Assembly: GCF_002954265.1 (NCBI RefSeq)
Contig: NZ_PPSL01000002.1
Span: 992,001-1,056,000, forward strand
Source of the DNA: Flavipsychrobacter stenotrophus
GTDB taxonomy: Bacteria > Bacteroidota > Bacteroidia > Chitinophagales > Chitinophagaceae
Length of the DNA: 64,000 nucleotides
Direction of reading: 5' to 3'
Positions within the stretch are counted from its first letter, which is position 1. Every line of letters begins with the position of its first letter. The notes under the pieces were generated by a model. It did no database searches. It saw only the letters and a list, made by a program, of their open reading frames with translations, and was not told the origin of the DNA. Shown one piece after another: positions 8,567-17,594 of the stretch. A program made the position numbers and the translations under genes.

Positions 8567-9037
8567 ATGAAAGTCCTATATGCAATAATGATCTGCCTTT
8601 GTACTGTGTTTGTCATTGATAGTTCTTGTTATGCCGCCTTCCCTGTAACAAACACACAAGCGCAAGAAGTATCTGTGGCAGAGGTTGTGAGTGCCACAAC
8701 AGAGCAATCACCCACCCCAACGGCATTGGCCACTAAGAAGAAACACCGGCACTATCATAATCATGAGGAACAACCTGAAAAATATGACCTCAGTGTTGCT
8801 TCATTTGTTCTTGCGTTGTGCAGTATCATATCGCTGTCCTTCGCAGTTGGCACCATAGCTACGGTACTTGGCGTGCTGGGGATCATTCTTGCTGTTCTTG
8901 CTTTTATTATAGCCACACAGGCACTAAACAGAAAGCAAAAGCTACAGGGGCTGGCTATATTTGGTTTGATAATAGGCGGTGTTATTAGCTTAACGTTTAT
9001 TGCTACTATAATTCCTAAACTTATTGGCTCAAAATGA
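8567..9037 (+). CDS. Small membrane protein, DUF4190-like
   Basis: A 156-residue paralogue of the product of 7802-8266. It has a signal peptide ending SSCYAAFP, a His/Lys-rich linker (TKKKHRHYHNHEEQPEK), and a DUF4190-like two-helix membrane domain (SFVLALCSIISLSFAVGT then LQGLAIFGLIIGGVISL). The histidine-rich stretch could bind metal, but that is speculation. Function is unknown. Confidence 0.7.
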   Translation: MKVLYAIMICLCTVFVIDSSCYAAFPVTNTQAQEVSVAEVVSATTEQSPTPTALATKKKHRHYHNHEEQPEKYDLSVASFVLALCSIISLSFAVGTIATVLGVLGIILAVLAFIIATQALNRKQKLQGLAIFGLIIGGVISLTFIATIIPKLIGSK

Positions 9038-9224
9038 TCGGCGTTATAGTATGATTACTCTAATTGCGTAGTTTACGCTGCAAGCTTCCCCATATATTTA
9101 TCATCTCCAAAGGACTTCGCATGCCCTGATATATGATTAATATCATAGGTCTGGCGCTATGAATACTGTCGTCGATTTTCGTACATTTACGGATATTCAA
9201 TAGTAAAAATATCCTTAATTATAT

Positions 9225-10595
9225 ATGTCACGTCAGGTTTCTATTTTAGGTGCGGGCCTTGTTGGTTCGCTGTTATCCGTTATACTCAAGAAAAAAGGTC
9301 ACGAGGTTACATTATATGAGCGCCGCCCCGATATGCGCACAGCATCGGGTTATGCAGGCCGCTCTATCAACCTGGCTATGAGTGCCAGGGGCTGGAAGGG
9401 ATTGGAGCTTGCCGGTCTTCGCGAAGATCTGGAGGCGATTGCCATCCCGATGTATGGCCGCCAGTTGCACATGCCCGATGGTTCGCAGGCATACCAGTCT
9501 TATAGCAAGAACAACGAAGCTATCTATTCTGTAAGCCGTGGCGAACTGAACAAACGCCTGATGACGCTTGCCGAACAGAATGGTGTCAGCATTAAGTTTG
9601 AGCACAAATGCAGCAATGTAGATGTGGCCAATAACAAGCTCAACTTCTCATTACCTGATGGTAGCACACAAGCTGTTCAGGCCGATCTGCTCTTTGGTGC
9701 TGATGGTGCGTTCTCTGCACTGCGCCAAAGCTATACTCATATGGATAAGGTAAACTGCTCGCAGAACTACCTGGAATATGGTTATAAAGAACTGAACATC
9801 CCAGCCGGTAAAGATGGCGAGATGATGATGGAGAAGAATGCACTGCATATATGGCCACGTGGCAACTATATGATGATAGCACTGCCTAACACAGACAATA
9901 CATTTACCTGCACTATGTTCATGCCATTTGAAGGGCCCAACTCTTTCGAAAAGCTGAAAACAGAAGCAGAGGTAAAGGCGTTCTTTGACGAGAAGTTTGG
10001 CGATGCAGTTCCGCTCATGCCAACATTGATAGAAGACTTCTTCACGAATCCTACTTCTTCACTTATTACCACGCATATAATGCCGTGGCATTATAAAGAC
10101 AAGAGCGCTTTGATAGGCGATGCGGCTCATGCCATTGTTCCATTCTACGGGCAGGGTATGAATGCAGGCTTTGAAGATTGTACGATCCTTAGCGGATTGA
10201 TGGATGTACATGGCGAAGACTGGACCACCATACTTAATGAATACGAGCGTAAGCGTAAGCCTAACGGTGATGCTGTTGCCGCACTGGCACTGCAGAACTT
10301 TGTAGAAATGCGCGATAAGGTGGGCGATACAGCCTTCCTGGAAAGGAAGAAGATAGAAAAAGAACTAGGCAAGAGGTATCCCGATCAGTTTGTATCGGTA
10401 TATGAAATGGTATCATTCAGTCACACACCATACAATACCGCAATACAGTGCATACAAGCACAAGACAGCCTGCTGCATGCTATAATGAAGGAAGGCGACT
10501 TCTTTAAAAATGTAGAGGACGGCCGCTTTACAGCAAAGCTGGATACCTACATAACAGAGTATCACAATGCGGTGCAACAACTTGACTTTGCATAA
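9225..10595 (+). CDS. kmo: Kynurenine 3-monooxygenase
   Basis: A 456-residue FAD-dependent aromatic hydroxylase. The N-terminal dinucleotide-binding motif is SILGAGLVGSLL, and the kynurenine monooxygenase signature GRSINLAMSARGWKGLELAG follows. The second FAD motif is IGDAAHAIVPFYGQGMNAGF. It should convert L-kynurenine to 3-hydroxykynurenine with NADPH and oxygen, on the route from tryptophan to quinolinate/NAD or to degradation. No other kynurenine-pathway gene is in the window. The stop codon overlaps the recJ start (TAATG), indicating an operon with recJ. Confidence 0.93.
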   Translation: MSRQVSILGAGLVGSLLSVILKKKGHEVTLYERRPDMRTASGYAGRSINLAMSARGWKGLELAGLREDLEAIAIPMYGRQLHMPDGSQAYQSYSKNNEAIYSVSRGELNKRLMTLAEQNGVSIKFEHKCSNVDVANNKLNFSLPDGSTQAVQADLLFGADGAFSALRQSYTHMDKVNCSQNYLEYGYKELNIPAGKDGEMMMEKNALHIWPRGNYMMIALPNTDNTFTCTMFMPFEGPNSFEKLKTEAEVKAFFDEKFGDAVPLMPTLIEDFFTNPTSSLITTHIMPWHYKDKSALIGDAAHAIVPFYGQGMNAGFEDCTILSGLMDVHGEDWTTILNEYERKRKPNGDAVAALALQNFVEMRDKVGDTAFLERKKIEKELGKRYPDQFVSVYEMVSFSHTPYNTAIQCIQAQDSLLHAIMKEGDFFKNVEDGRFTAKLDTYITEYHNAVQQLDFA

Positions 10596-12304
10596 TGAAG
10601 CCTGACAAGAGATGGACGATAAAAGAGGTTGATGAGCAGGTAGTACAGGGTCTTTACGAATCATTACATGTGCACCCGGCGGTTTGCAAACTGCTGGCGG
10701 TACGGGGTGTTACAGATTATGAGGCGGCGAAGAAGTTCTTCCGTCCTGAATTATCTCAGCTTCACGACCCATTCCTGATGAAAGGGATGCAGCGTGCAGT
10801 AGACCGCATAAGTGAAGCTGTGGAGTGGCATGAACGCATAATGGTCTATGGCGACTATGATGTGGATGGCACCACTGCGGTATCGGTTGTGTATTCATTC
10901 CTCAGGAAGAATTATAAAGGTGAACTGACCTATTACCTGCCTCACCGTTACAGAGAGGGATATGGTGTATCTAAGCGGGGTATAGACTACGCTCATGGCA
11001 ATGGCTATACATTGATCATTACGCTGGATTGTGGTATCAAATCGGCCGAGCTCATTAACTATGCACAGTCGCTGGGTATAGATGTGATCGTATGTGATCA
11101 CCACTTGCCCGATGATCATCTGCCGCTGGCACATGCCATCCTCAACCCCAAGCAGGCAGATTGTAAGTATCCTTACAAAGAACTGAGCGGTTGCGGTATT
11201 GGCTTTAAACTGGTATGCGCGCTGGCCATGCAGTGGAAGATATCGCTTGAAGAAGTGTATCCTTACCTGGACCTGGTAGCCACCAGCATAGCAGCCGATA
11301 TAGTGCCTATAGATGGGGAGAACCGCATACTGGCTTACTTTGGCATCAGGCGCATCAATGAAGATCCGTGCCCGGCTATTGCCATTCTCAAATCATTGGG
11401 TGGGGTTACCAAAGACCTTACCGTATCTGATCTGGTGTTTGTAATAGGCCCCCGTGTAAATGCAGCCGGCAGGATGGACGATGCCCGTAAGGCTGTAGAG
11501 CTATTTATAGAAACCGACGCCGAGAAGATCATATCATTGGCCGCATCGCTACACTCAGACAATGATGACCGCAGAGAAGTAGACAAAACCACCACCGAAG
11601 AAGCACTGGCATTACTGAATGGTGATAACAAAGCCTACCTGCGTAAGTCAACCGTACTCTTCCAGGAGCACTGGCATAAGGGTGTTGTGGGTATAGTAGC
11701 CTCAAGGCTTATTGACCACTATTACCGCCCTACTATAGTACTTACCGCGGCCAATGGCAAAGCCAGTGGCAGTGCCCGCTCAGTAGCCGGTTTCAACATT
11801 TACGAGGCTATACATGAGTGCCGCGATCTGCTGGAAAACTATGGTGGTCACTTTTATGCAGCAGGTGTTACCATGGGGGCAGATAAGGTGCAGCTATTCA
11901 TAGATAAGTTTGAAGAGGTAGTAGCGCGAACCATTACTGAAGACCAACAAACACCAGAGATAAACATTGATGCGGAAATACCGATCGCACTCATCAAACC
12001 CACTATCAACAGTCTCATCAAGCAGTTCGAGCCATTTGGCCCGGCCAATATGAAGCCGGTGTTTGTGAGCCGCAGGGTTTATGACTACCAGGGCAACTCG
12101 AGCGTGGTTAAGGATACTCACTTGCGTATAGTAGCACAACAAGACGGCGTGGCAATAACCGAGGGTATAGGTTTTGGCCTGGCCGACAAATATGACATTG
12201 TAAAGAGCGGACCGTTTGACATGGTCTTCTGTATAGAAGAAAATGAGTATAATGGCACAACCCGCCTGCAGGTAAGGGTTATAGACGTGAGAAGAAGCAT
12301 ATGA
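10595..12304 (+). CDS. recJ: Single-stranded-DNA-specific exonuclease RecJ
   Basis: A 569-residue 5'-3' exonuclease of the DHH family used in recombination and mismatch repair. Visible motifs are GDYDVDGTTA (DHH motif I), VCDHHLPDDHLPLAHAILNP (DHH motif III), SGCGIGFK, and the DHHA1 region ending GGHFYAAGVT. The C-terminal OB-like domain follows (FEPFGPANMKPVF). Length is normal for RecJ. Its ATG shares one base with the kmo stop codon, so translation is probably coupled. Confidence 0.95.
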   Translation: MKPDKRWTIKEVDEQVVQGLYESLHVHPAVCKLLAVRGVTDYEAAKKFFRPELSQLHDPFLMKGMQRAVDRISEAVEWHERIMVYGDYDVDGTTAVSVVYSFLRKNYKGELTYYLPHRYREGYGVSKRGIDYAHGNGYTLIITLDCGIKSAELINYAQSLGIDVIVCDHHLPDDHLPLAHAILNPKQADCKYPYKELSGCGIGFKLVCALAMQWKISLEEVYPYLDLVATSIAADIVPIDGENRILAYFGIRRINEDPCPAIAILKSLGGVTKDLTVSDLVFVIGPRVNAAGRMDDARKAVELFIETDAEKIISLAASLHSDNDDRREVDKTTTEEALALLNGDNKAYLRKSTVLFQEHWHKGVVGIVASRLIDHYYRPTIVLTAANGKASGSARSVAGFNIYEAIHECRDLLENYGGHFYAAGVTMGADKVQLFIDKFEEVVARTITEDQQTPEINIDAEIPIALIKPTINSLIKQFEPFGPANMKPVFVSRRVYDYQGNSSVVKDTHLRIVAQQDGVAITEGIGFGLADKYDIVKSGPFDMVFCIEENEYNGTTRLQVRVIDVRRSI

Positions 12305-12684
12305 TACATTCCTAGCAATAACCACAACCACCATCGGGTTTCGACTGGAAAAAGGAGGAAAGTGGTTAACGTAATCAAAAAAGAGTGGCTGTCTTTCGAT
12401 GGCCACTCTTCTATGTTAAGGAAACTAAAGCAGGGTTTAGATAGGGCTTTAGTAGAGACGGGTTTATAAAACAGGGTTCATATTTAACGATAGTATCTTT
12501 TTGCTATATTGAACTTTTGTGTTTGTTACCTTATATGACGCAGCACTTGTGCTGTGCGTTAGTAAATGATGAAAAAAAGTTTAAAAAGGAGGTTGCCTTG
12601 GTAGACAACCCCATTTTTACATCGCCAGAACTAATAAGGGGTTATAGGTAACAATCCGAAAAGGGTTTAAGTTATAAGTTATTA
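12305..12684 (+). other. Gene-free stretch after recJ
   Basis: Apart from the hairpin at 12382-12409, this AT-rich stretch holds no convincing gene. A 38-codon frame from ATG 12535 was considered and left out. Confidence 0.4.
12382..12409. terminator. Terminator hairpin after recJ
   Basis: AGAGTGGC (12382-12389) pairs with GCCACTCT (12402-12409). A six-A run precedes the stem on the plus strand and a short TTCT follows it. It can end recJ and would act better on transcripts coming from the minus strand. Confidence 0.55.
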
Positions 12685-12831
12685 TTATCTCGCCATTTTG
12701 TCCCAGGCAGCTATTCTGGTCTCTGGTGCACGGCTGATCGTATTCCTGCCATTTTCACTTTTCTTACTTGCCATCATCACCAATACTACCAGACCATAAA
12801 AGGCCACCAACACCCGAAATCTTTTTTCCAT
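12685..12831 (-). CDS. Possible 48-aa single-helix membrane peptide
   Basis: Starting at the ATG on 12829-12831 (MEKRFRVLVAF), the frame encodes a short basic head, one hydrophobic helix (VLVAFYGLVVLVMMA) and a charged tail. A longer frame from 12882 lacks a plausible N-terminus. I do not recognise a family. It sits between two hairpins and could be a real small membrane protein. Confidence 0.35.
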   Translation of the reverse strand: MEKRFRVLVAFYGLVVLVMMASKKSENGRNTISRAPETRIAAWDKMAR

Positions 12832-12913
12832 AAAATAGCTTGAAGGGTTTATGCTCTGCTTATATTGACGAGGTACTTGCAATAAATGTTAGTAATCCGT
12901 AAAATATTTTTAA

Positions 12914-12945
12914 AGAAAGAGGCTGCCAGCTGGCAGCCTCTTTCT
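12914..12945. terminator. Perfect-palindrome terminator
   Basis: GGCTGCCAGCTGGCAGCC (12921-12938) is a perfect palindrome extended by AGAAAGA/TCTTTCT arms. It follows the minus-strand lipoprotein gene that ends at 13020. Confidence 0.6.
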
Positions 12946-13019
12946 ACAGCTCCTAAAATTGTCAGGGATCACAGGAGTGTTCAATAGGATAGAGGCTATT
13001 GTATTGGTATCTAAATATG

Positions 13020-13985
13020 TTATAGTGCGGCCAAAGCAGCAGTAATATAAGACAGCGTCTGTGCCGTCATAACAGGGTTTACAACCAGACCGGCTGCTGT
13101 TGTTATGCCTGTCTGGTGGCAGTAATAATAGTTAGTGCCTATTACTGAGACACATACTATATCTATGGTAGTGCCGACCGGTACATTGTTGTAAGCAAAA
13201 TCATGACCGGAACCTGGATAAGCATTACCAACAGAATTGATGGAAGGGAATATTACAAAGACAGCGGTATTATAAGCGTTGAACGTTGTATCTACGATAT
13301 CGAAGTTGATATCTGTAAGAGTGCAGCCGCAAGAGTAAAAATGATCGCAGTTGATCCAGTTAAAGTGATTGCATGAATCGAACGTGTAGTAGGCTGTGGT
13401 AATGCCTGATGTATCAAGTGTAGTTCCGCCTCCTGCTGATGTGCCTGAACCGGTTGTATCGGCCGGGGTCCATGTAGTTACAGAGTCGCTATCGGTAGTG
13501 CCGATGAACAGTTCCATAGGTTGTGTAGAAGTTGCCGGCTGTTTGAAAGATGTGCTGTATTTGTTGGCAAATACTTCCTGTCCGCCCATTGTGGCCTTGA
13601 TCTTTACTTCACCACCACTAATCAGCTGCCTGCCATCAGTGCTTACCGGAACGGCCATGTTGGCGATCATAGCACCTACTTTGTAGGCTTCCGTTATCTG
13701 CAGGGTAACTGTTCCACTTGTGATGATATTACCTGATGCATCTTTAAATGAATTGGGGTAGAACTTCAGTTTTGTACCACCGCTTGCTGTTACTGTTTGA
13801 TAGGTGCCCGCTGTTACAGTAAATGTTTGTGGTGTTCCGCGCAGTGAACTGAATAATTGATATAGTTTGGTTTTATCGGGGACAACTACCACGGGCGTAT
13901 TGTTGTGATAATCTTCTTTCTTACATCCTGAATACAGGACAATGGCCACGCAAAGGGCAATAACAATATTGACAGATCTCTTCAT
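13020..13985 (-). CDS. Surface lipoprotein of unknown function
   Basis: A 321-residue lipoprotein with signal MKRSVNIVIALCVAIVLYSG and lipobox Cys21. Residues about 60-150 match a beta-domain I have seen in several Bacteroidota surface lipoproteins (FYPNSFKDASGNIITSG, VTLQITEAYKVGAMI, SGGEVKIKATMGGQE). A Gly/Ser/Thr linker follows. The C-terminal half has clustered Cys and His (DSCNHFNWINCDHFYSCGC), which may form disulfides or a metal site. The role is unknown. Confidence 0.65.
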   Translation of the reverse strand: MKRSVNIVIALCVAIVLYSGCKKEDYHNNTPVVVVPDKTKLYQLFSSLRGTPQTFTVTAGTYQTVTASGGTKLKFYPNSFKDASGNIITSGTVTLQITEAYKVGAMIANMAVPVSTDGRQLISGGEVKIKATMGGQEVFANKYSTSFKQPATSTQPMELFIGTTDSDSVTTWTPADTTGSGTSAGGGTTLDTSGITTAYYTFDSCNHFNWINCDHFYSCGCTLTDINFDIVDTTFNAYNTAVFVIFPSINSVGNAYPGSGHDFAYNNVPVGTTIDIVCVSVIGTNYYYCHQTGITTAAGLVVNPVMTAQTLSYITAALAAL

Positions 13986-14330
13986 AAAAACAGCGGTTTA
14001 AGTTGGTTATAAGTAGTATGACGAGTGCCTACCCGGTAACGTTAGTAATTGAACGAAAATAATTTATGACTAATAATGATCAGTTGAGTTTGGTGGATTG
14101 GCGGTTTGTGTAGGTAGGTTGACGGGAATCAGAGATCCCTGCCGGTGGAGGGAAGTACGAGACTTCGCAGGGCGTGGAAATTGTTGACGGGCGTTACAAA
14201 CGCCCTGCCGTTGCATCCTCGTTACAAACGAGGACGAGTGGTGGAGAAATTAAGAGGCTTCGCCCGGCGTGGGTATCAATTAGTGTGTAGTAGGGTCATG
14301 CAAATTGCAAGTTCTACTTTTTGATTGGTA
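13986..14330. other. Gene-free stretch with two ACA-loop hairpins
   Basis: No gene is apparent. The notable content is a pair of hairpins at 14189-14233 inside a degenerate repeat-like stretch. Confidence 0.5.
14189..14233. repeat. Pair of ACA-loop hairpins with different stems
   Basis: GGGCGTT-ACA-AACGCCC (14189-14205) and CCTCGTT-ACA-AACGAGG (14217-14233) share the CGTTACAAACG core but differ in the outer stem, with matching changes on both sides. Confidence 0.65.
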
Positions 14331-15461
14331 CTATATCTTCATCTTATCCCTGAAATTTTGAGTTAGGATGGGTTTTAGCTGGTCGTAAGACAGGAATACC
14401 CATACCTCCGATGAGCAATTGCTAGTCTGCGGATAGTTGAACGCAATACCATTGTGAGTGATGATGATATTTTCTGTAGGCACTATGTTATCTGCCGGTA
14501 TTTTCTCTATGTTTTCGGGTGTCTTTACATTGTTGTATTCATTGCGCAACAGCGTGGTGAGCGTGGCTTTGTCGGGTGTAAGAATATCGGCTGTGGTAAG
14601 GATCTTTTTGTTGGCTACATCTATGTTGCGGAATGAGCGTCCATTTGAGCTGTCGTTGTAGTAGGTATATTCTGTTACCAGTATGCCATTCTCATTATAC
14701 ATAGGGAACATGGAGTGGTGGCAATAGGCTTTGTGATAGCCAACATTCTTGGTAGGCCAGTCAGGTTTGTAGTTGTCCTTGTATGTATTTATGTCCTTCC
14801 GTCCCTGAGCTTTGGGATAGTCGGCCCACGATGCTGCGTTAACGCTCGTGCCATTAGCCTGCTGCAGCATAATATTACTGATGAATTCAGCATCTCTTGT
14901 CTTCATATCGTCGGCAGGCTTTACACCAATAAAGCTATAGTGTACGTCCTGGCTGTATTTTGCCTTGCCTTTCTTTATTTCCTGGCCATAGGCCATTATT
15001 TCTAAAGGGGTGGCGTTGCTGTAATCTTCAGTAAGGTTTATGGCCAGTGTGTCTTTGCCATCGGCACTGCGCCATGTGCCGGTAAGTTTGTTGCCTTGAA
15101 TAAAGAAATTCCAGTGTGGCACTTCTGCATGGCTTTGTGAATAGTAGTTGTCATCTATTCTGTATTCGCTTGCTTTGAGCTGTACGTTGTGCGCATAACT
15201 GAGGGGCTCTTGTATCATGAGGTACCTGAAATCTTTGGTAGCACTGTTGTAAAAGAAGCTGCCGCCATTGTTTGATCCGCCGCAATAGCCCCATCGCAGA
15301 TCTATAACTACCTTGTCTTTGCCTATAGTGCCCACAAAATGTTTATAGATGTTTTCGTATTCTATGTCGCCACACTTGGTGCGGTCTCCGGCGAATATAG
15401 ATTGGGTATTAAGCATGCCTGCAACGGCAATAGTTAGCATTATGGCTTTGTTGGTTTTCAT
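14331..15461 (-). CDS. Secreted DUF3298-type protein
   Basis: Starting at the internal ATG (MKTNKAIMLTIAVAGML), the product has 376 residues and a signal peptide ending SIFAG. The C-terminal 150 residues resemble the DUF3298/RsiV-like domain: NENGILVTEYTYYND, TADILTPDKATLTTLL, and NGIAFNYPQTSNCSSEVWVF leading to LSYDQLKPIL. Such domains occur in periplasmic or surface proteins, and in RsiV one binds lysozyme. A binding role here is only an inference. Confidence 0.6.
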   Translation of the reverse strand: MKTNKAIMLTIAVAGMLNTQSIFAGDRTKCGDIEYENIYKHFVGTIGKDKVVIDLRWGYCGGSNNGGSFFYNSATKDFRYLMIQEPLSYAHNVQLKASEYRIDDNYYSQSHAEVPHWNFFIQGNKLTGTWRSADGKDTLAINLTEDYSNATPLEIMAYGQEIKKGKAKYSQDVHYSFIGVKPADDMKTRDAEFISNIMLQQANGTSVNAASWADYPKAQGRKDINTYKDNYKPDWPTKNVGYHKAYCHHSMFPMYNENGILVTEYTYYNDSSNGRSFRNIDVANKKILTTADILTPDKATLTTLLRNEYNNVKTPENIEKIPADNIVPTENIIITHNGIAFNYPQTSNCSSEVWVFLSYDQLKPILTQNFRDKMKI

Positions 15462-15628
15462 AGAGAGCATACATGTATGTTTTTGTAAATTTAATAAAAA
15501 GTGATCAATTTGTCTGAATCAGGATGGTCAGGATTTTAGGAAAAGGAGGATACGGGTTGTTATTCCGATATAACCCCGGTTTATGCAGGGCTGAAGATGT
15601 TCAGCCCCTACGTTGTTGTTTTTTTTGA

Positions 15629-15728
15629 ATGCCCGATGGAAATGAAATTCTGATCGGGCATTGAATTGGTGTAGTTGATTGGTTTTCATTTGGTTGCGGT
15701 TTTTGGTTATGCCCGATCGTGCCCGATG
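15629..15728 (+). repeat. 100-bp double-hairpin element, copy A
   Basis: It begins TGCCCGATGGAAATGAAATT, whose 8-bp end pairs with ATCGGGCA, and ends TGCCCGATCGTGCCCGAT. The 45 bp before it (GCAGGGCTGAAGATGTTCAG and onward) is also duplicated before copy D. Confidence 0.85.
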
Positions 15729-15786
15729 TTGGTTATCTGAATCAGGATTTATAAGATTAAAGGAATAACAGGATGCCCGGTGCAAT

Positions 15787-15835
15787 CTCAAAGAGAACCG
15801 GCCCGATGGTCGTCGGTCTGAGACCGACAACGGGC
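15787..15835 (+). repeat. Variable-stem hairpin repeat, copy 1
   Basis: The flank CTCAAAGAGAACCGGCCCGA is followed by GTCGTCGGTC-TGA-GACCGACAAC. The 5' flank recurs at other loci with different stems. Confidence 0.75.
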
Positions 15836-15850
15836 GATCTTTGGGAGCGA

Positions 15851-15948
15851 TACCCGATGGAAATGAAATTCTAATCGGGCATGGGATTAGTGTAGTTTGT
15901 TGGTTTTCATTTGGTTGTGATTTTGGGTTATGCCCGATTGTGCCCGAT
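15851..15948 (+). repeat. 100-bp double-hairpin element, copy B
   Basis: Same layout as copy A, with TACCCGAT at the left end and TGCCCGATTGTGCCCGAT at the right. Confidence 0.85.
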
Positions 15949-15992
15949 GACTGTTTGGTTGTGCTCAGTTGCTTTGTCCAATCGCTTACTTA

Positions 15993-16020
15993 CTTTTCTT
16001 TGTGCTGCCGCAAAGAAAAG
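15993..16020. repeat. CTTTTCTTTG/CAAAGAAAAG inverted repeat
   Basis: A 10-bp perfect inverted repeat with an 8-nt loop, followed by TAACAAAAGAAAG. I know similar AAAGAAAAGTAACAAAAGAAA strings as interspersed repeats in many bacterial genomes; this is from memory. Confidence 0.6.
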
Positions 16021-16163
16021 TAACAAAAGAAAGCGGGCACTTTTGCGAACTGCTCCGCACGCAAAAGGAGCCGGGCAGCATGTCGTTGTGGTTGGCCAGA
16101 CCGCTCTTCGCAAGCTCAGCCAACGCTTCTTGCTCACCTTCAGTTGTCTTGAAATTTGAGGTA

Positions 16164-16263
16164 ATGCCCGATGGAAATGAAATTCTAATCGGGCATAGGA
16201 GTGGTGTAAGGTGTTGTTTTTCATGTGGTTATGATTTTTGGGTGTGCCCGATCGTGCCCGATG
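16164..16263 (+). repeat. 100-bp double-hairpin element, copy C
   Basis: TGCCCGAT...ATCGGGCA at the left and TGCCCGATCGTGCCCGAT at the right, with a T-rich middle as in the other copies. Confidence 0.85.
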
Positions 16264-16383
16264 TATTGTCTGAACCTTGACTCTCATGATGAGAGGATCG
16301 AAGGATGTCTGATGTTATCGTTATATGTGCCCGGTTAATGCAGGGCTGAAGATGTTCAGCCCCTACGTTGTTGTTTTTTTTTC

Positions 16384-16483
16384 AATGCCCGATGGAAATG
16401 GAATTCTAATCGGGCATTGATTTGGTGTAGTTTGTTGTTTTTCATTTGATTGTGATTTTGGTTTATGTCCGATTGTGCCCGAT
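16384..16483 (+). repeat. 100-bp double-hairpin element, copy D
   Basis: TGCCCGAT...ATCGGGCA at the left and TGTCCGATTGTGCCCGAT at the right. It is preceded by the same 45-bp module as copy A. Confidence 0.85.
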
Positions 16484-16520
16484 AATTTGAGAGTGGGAAG
16501 CGAAAGAGCGGTTTGGTGTG

Positions 16521-16594
16521 TCTCAAAGAGAATCGGCCCGATGGTCAAAGATTGTCGCGGTTCGAGAGCCTGCCATTGACAATCTTTGACGGTG
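16521..16594 (+). repeat. Variable-stem hairpin repeat, copy 2 (long stem)
   Basis: The flank CTCAAAGAGAATCGGCCCGA leads into a 13-bp perfect stem, GTCAAAGATTGTC (16544-16556) with GACAATCTTTGAC (16578-16590). Its stem sequence is unrelated to copy 1. Confidence 0.75.
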
Positions 16595-16866
16595 CTGCTG
16601 GGGGCGTTTGAGGGTAACGCTTAATACGAAACGTTCATAATCTAACTCACAAAGGTCAGTAACTATAATGTTAAGCGCAAATGAACATATCCACATTTTT
16701 TGAATTGGCGGGATGCGACTGTGCGATTGGGGTTGGGGTTGATTTGTGGTTTAGAAATGTGGATATTTTGTTAAGCAGGTTTGGTTACGTACTCAAAGAG
16801 AGACGGTCTGATGGTCGGGTCAGAGACCATAAGTGTTCGAAAAGTTGCTATTGTGCTTAGATAAGG

Positions 16867-17012
16867 CATTGACTTAAGCATTCTTCCATATTGAATGCGC
16901 TCCTTCAGAGCTTTGTGTTATGGTGGCTTCTGACGTAGGGCTAAAACGCCCTACGCTATTGAGGACGCTCTTTCAGAGCTAGTACATTTGCTTCAGTCAA
17001 TGGCATTGACCT
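16867..17012 (+). repeat. 145-bp dispersed repeat, copy 1
   Basis: It begins CATTGACTTAAG and includes CTCCTTCAGAGCTTT, the palindrome CGTAGGGCTAAAACGCCCTACG and CGCTCTTTCAGAGCT, closing with GTCAATGGCATTGACCT. The second copy is at 30267-30413. Confidence 0.8.
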
Positions 17013-17106
17013 TACCGGCAACGCCCATTTTTTGTTACGTTTTACTACAAACCGGTAGCCCCTACGGGCAATGTCATTAAGTTAAGAGAAATTCGCTTAA
17101 TTAGAC

Positions 17107-17186
17107 GTCCGATACCTGCGGCATCGTTTCAAAAATTACTATAAGATCTGCTATAGACATCTGATACCTTCGGCATCATTACATGC
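17107..17186 (+). repeat. Paired GATACC/GGCATC hairpins, copy 1
   Basis: GATACCTGCGGCATC (17111-17125) and GATACCTTCGGCATC (17163-17177) are separated by 52 bp start to start. The same pair occurs near 20.9 and 29.8 kb. Confidence 0.75.
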
Positions 17187-17504
17187 TATTATCACCTTAA
17201 CTTAATGACATTGCCCAAAGGGACATATCACGAGCTGTTTTACTCTTTTCGAACACTTATTGTCAGAGACCCAATAAACTGTATCGTCACGAGAGCGCTG
17301 CGCTAACTCTCGACAGTAAGTCGGAGAGAATTGGTCGATGGTCGTCGATCAGAGACCTACAACAGGCAGACTTTTAGAGTCCACAATTTTTTATTTGATG
17401 GAATGAATCAGTGGTGTCGGGTTTGAGCCGGTTTGGGGGTTTAGAAATATGGACATGTTTGTAAAGGTTCATTCCAGTTTTCACCGAAGAATCGGATAGT
17501 TACG

Positions 17505-17553
17505 TACTCAAACAGGATCGGCCGGATCTTTGTTGGTCTTATGACCAACAAAG
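17505..17553 (+). repeat. Variable-stem hairpin repeat, copy 3
   Basis: The flank ACTCAAACAGGATCGGCCGG precedes an 11-bp perfect stem CTTTGTTGGTC-TTAT-GACCAACAAAG (17528-17553). Confidence 0.75.
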
Positions 17554-17594
17554 GCGAAAACAGCGAAGAGTATGCATTAAAAATGGTTGAACAC

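Larger units (their letters stand above)
15462..17594. other. 2.1-kb gene-free repeat block
   Basis: No credible coding frame crosses this stretch; the frames present are made of repeat copies. It contains four copies of a 100-bp double-hairpin element, several variable-stem hairpins, a 10-bp CTTTTCTTTG inverted repeat, a 145-bp dispersed repeat and a GATACC/GGCATC hairpin pair. A TTTAGAAATRTGGA module occurs twice (about 16751 and 17441). Confidence 0.75.

Noticed and set aside
12535-12651. 38-aa plus-strand frame starting MTQHLCCALVND
   Set aside because: It is short, has no recognisable family and no convincing promoter, so it cannot be separated from chance.
15528-16548. Several 60-120 aa frames in the repeat block
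   Set aside because: All run through the double-hairpin elements or the CTTTTCTTTG repeat, and the similar peptides arise only because the DNA repeats.
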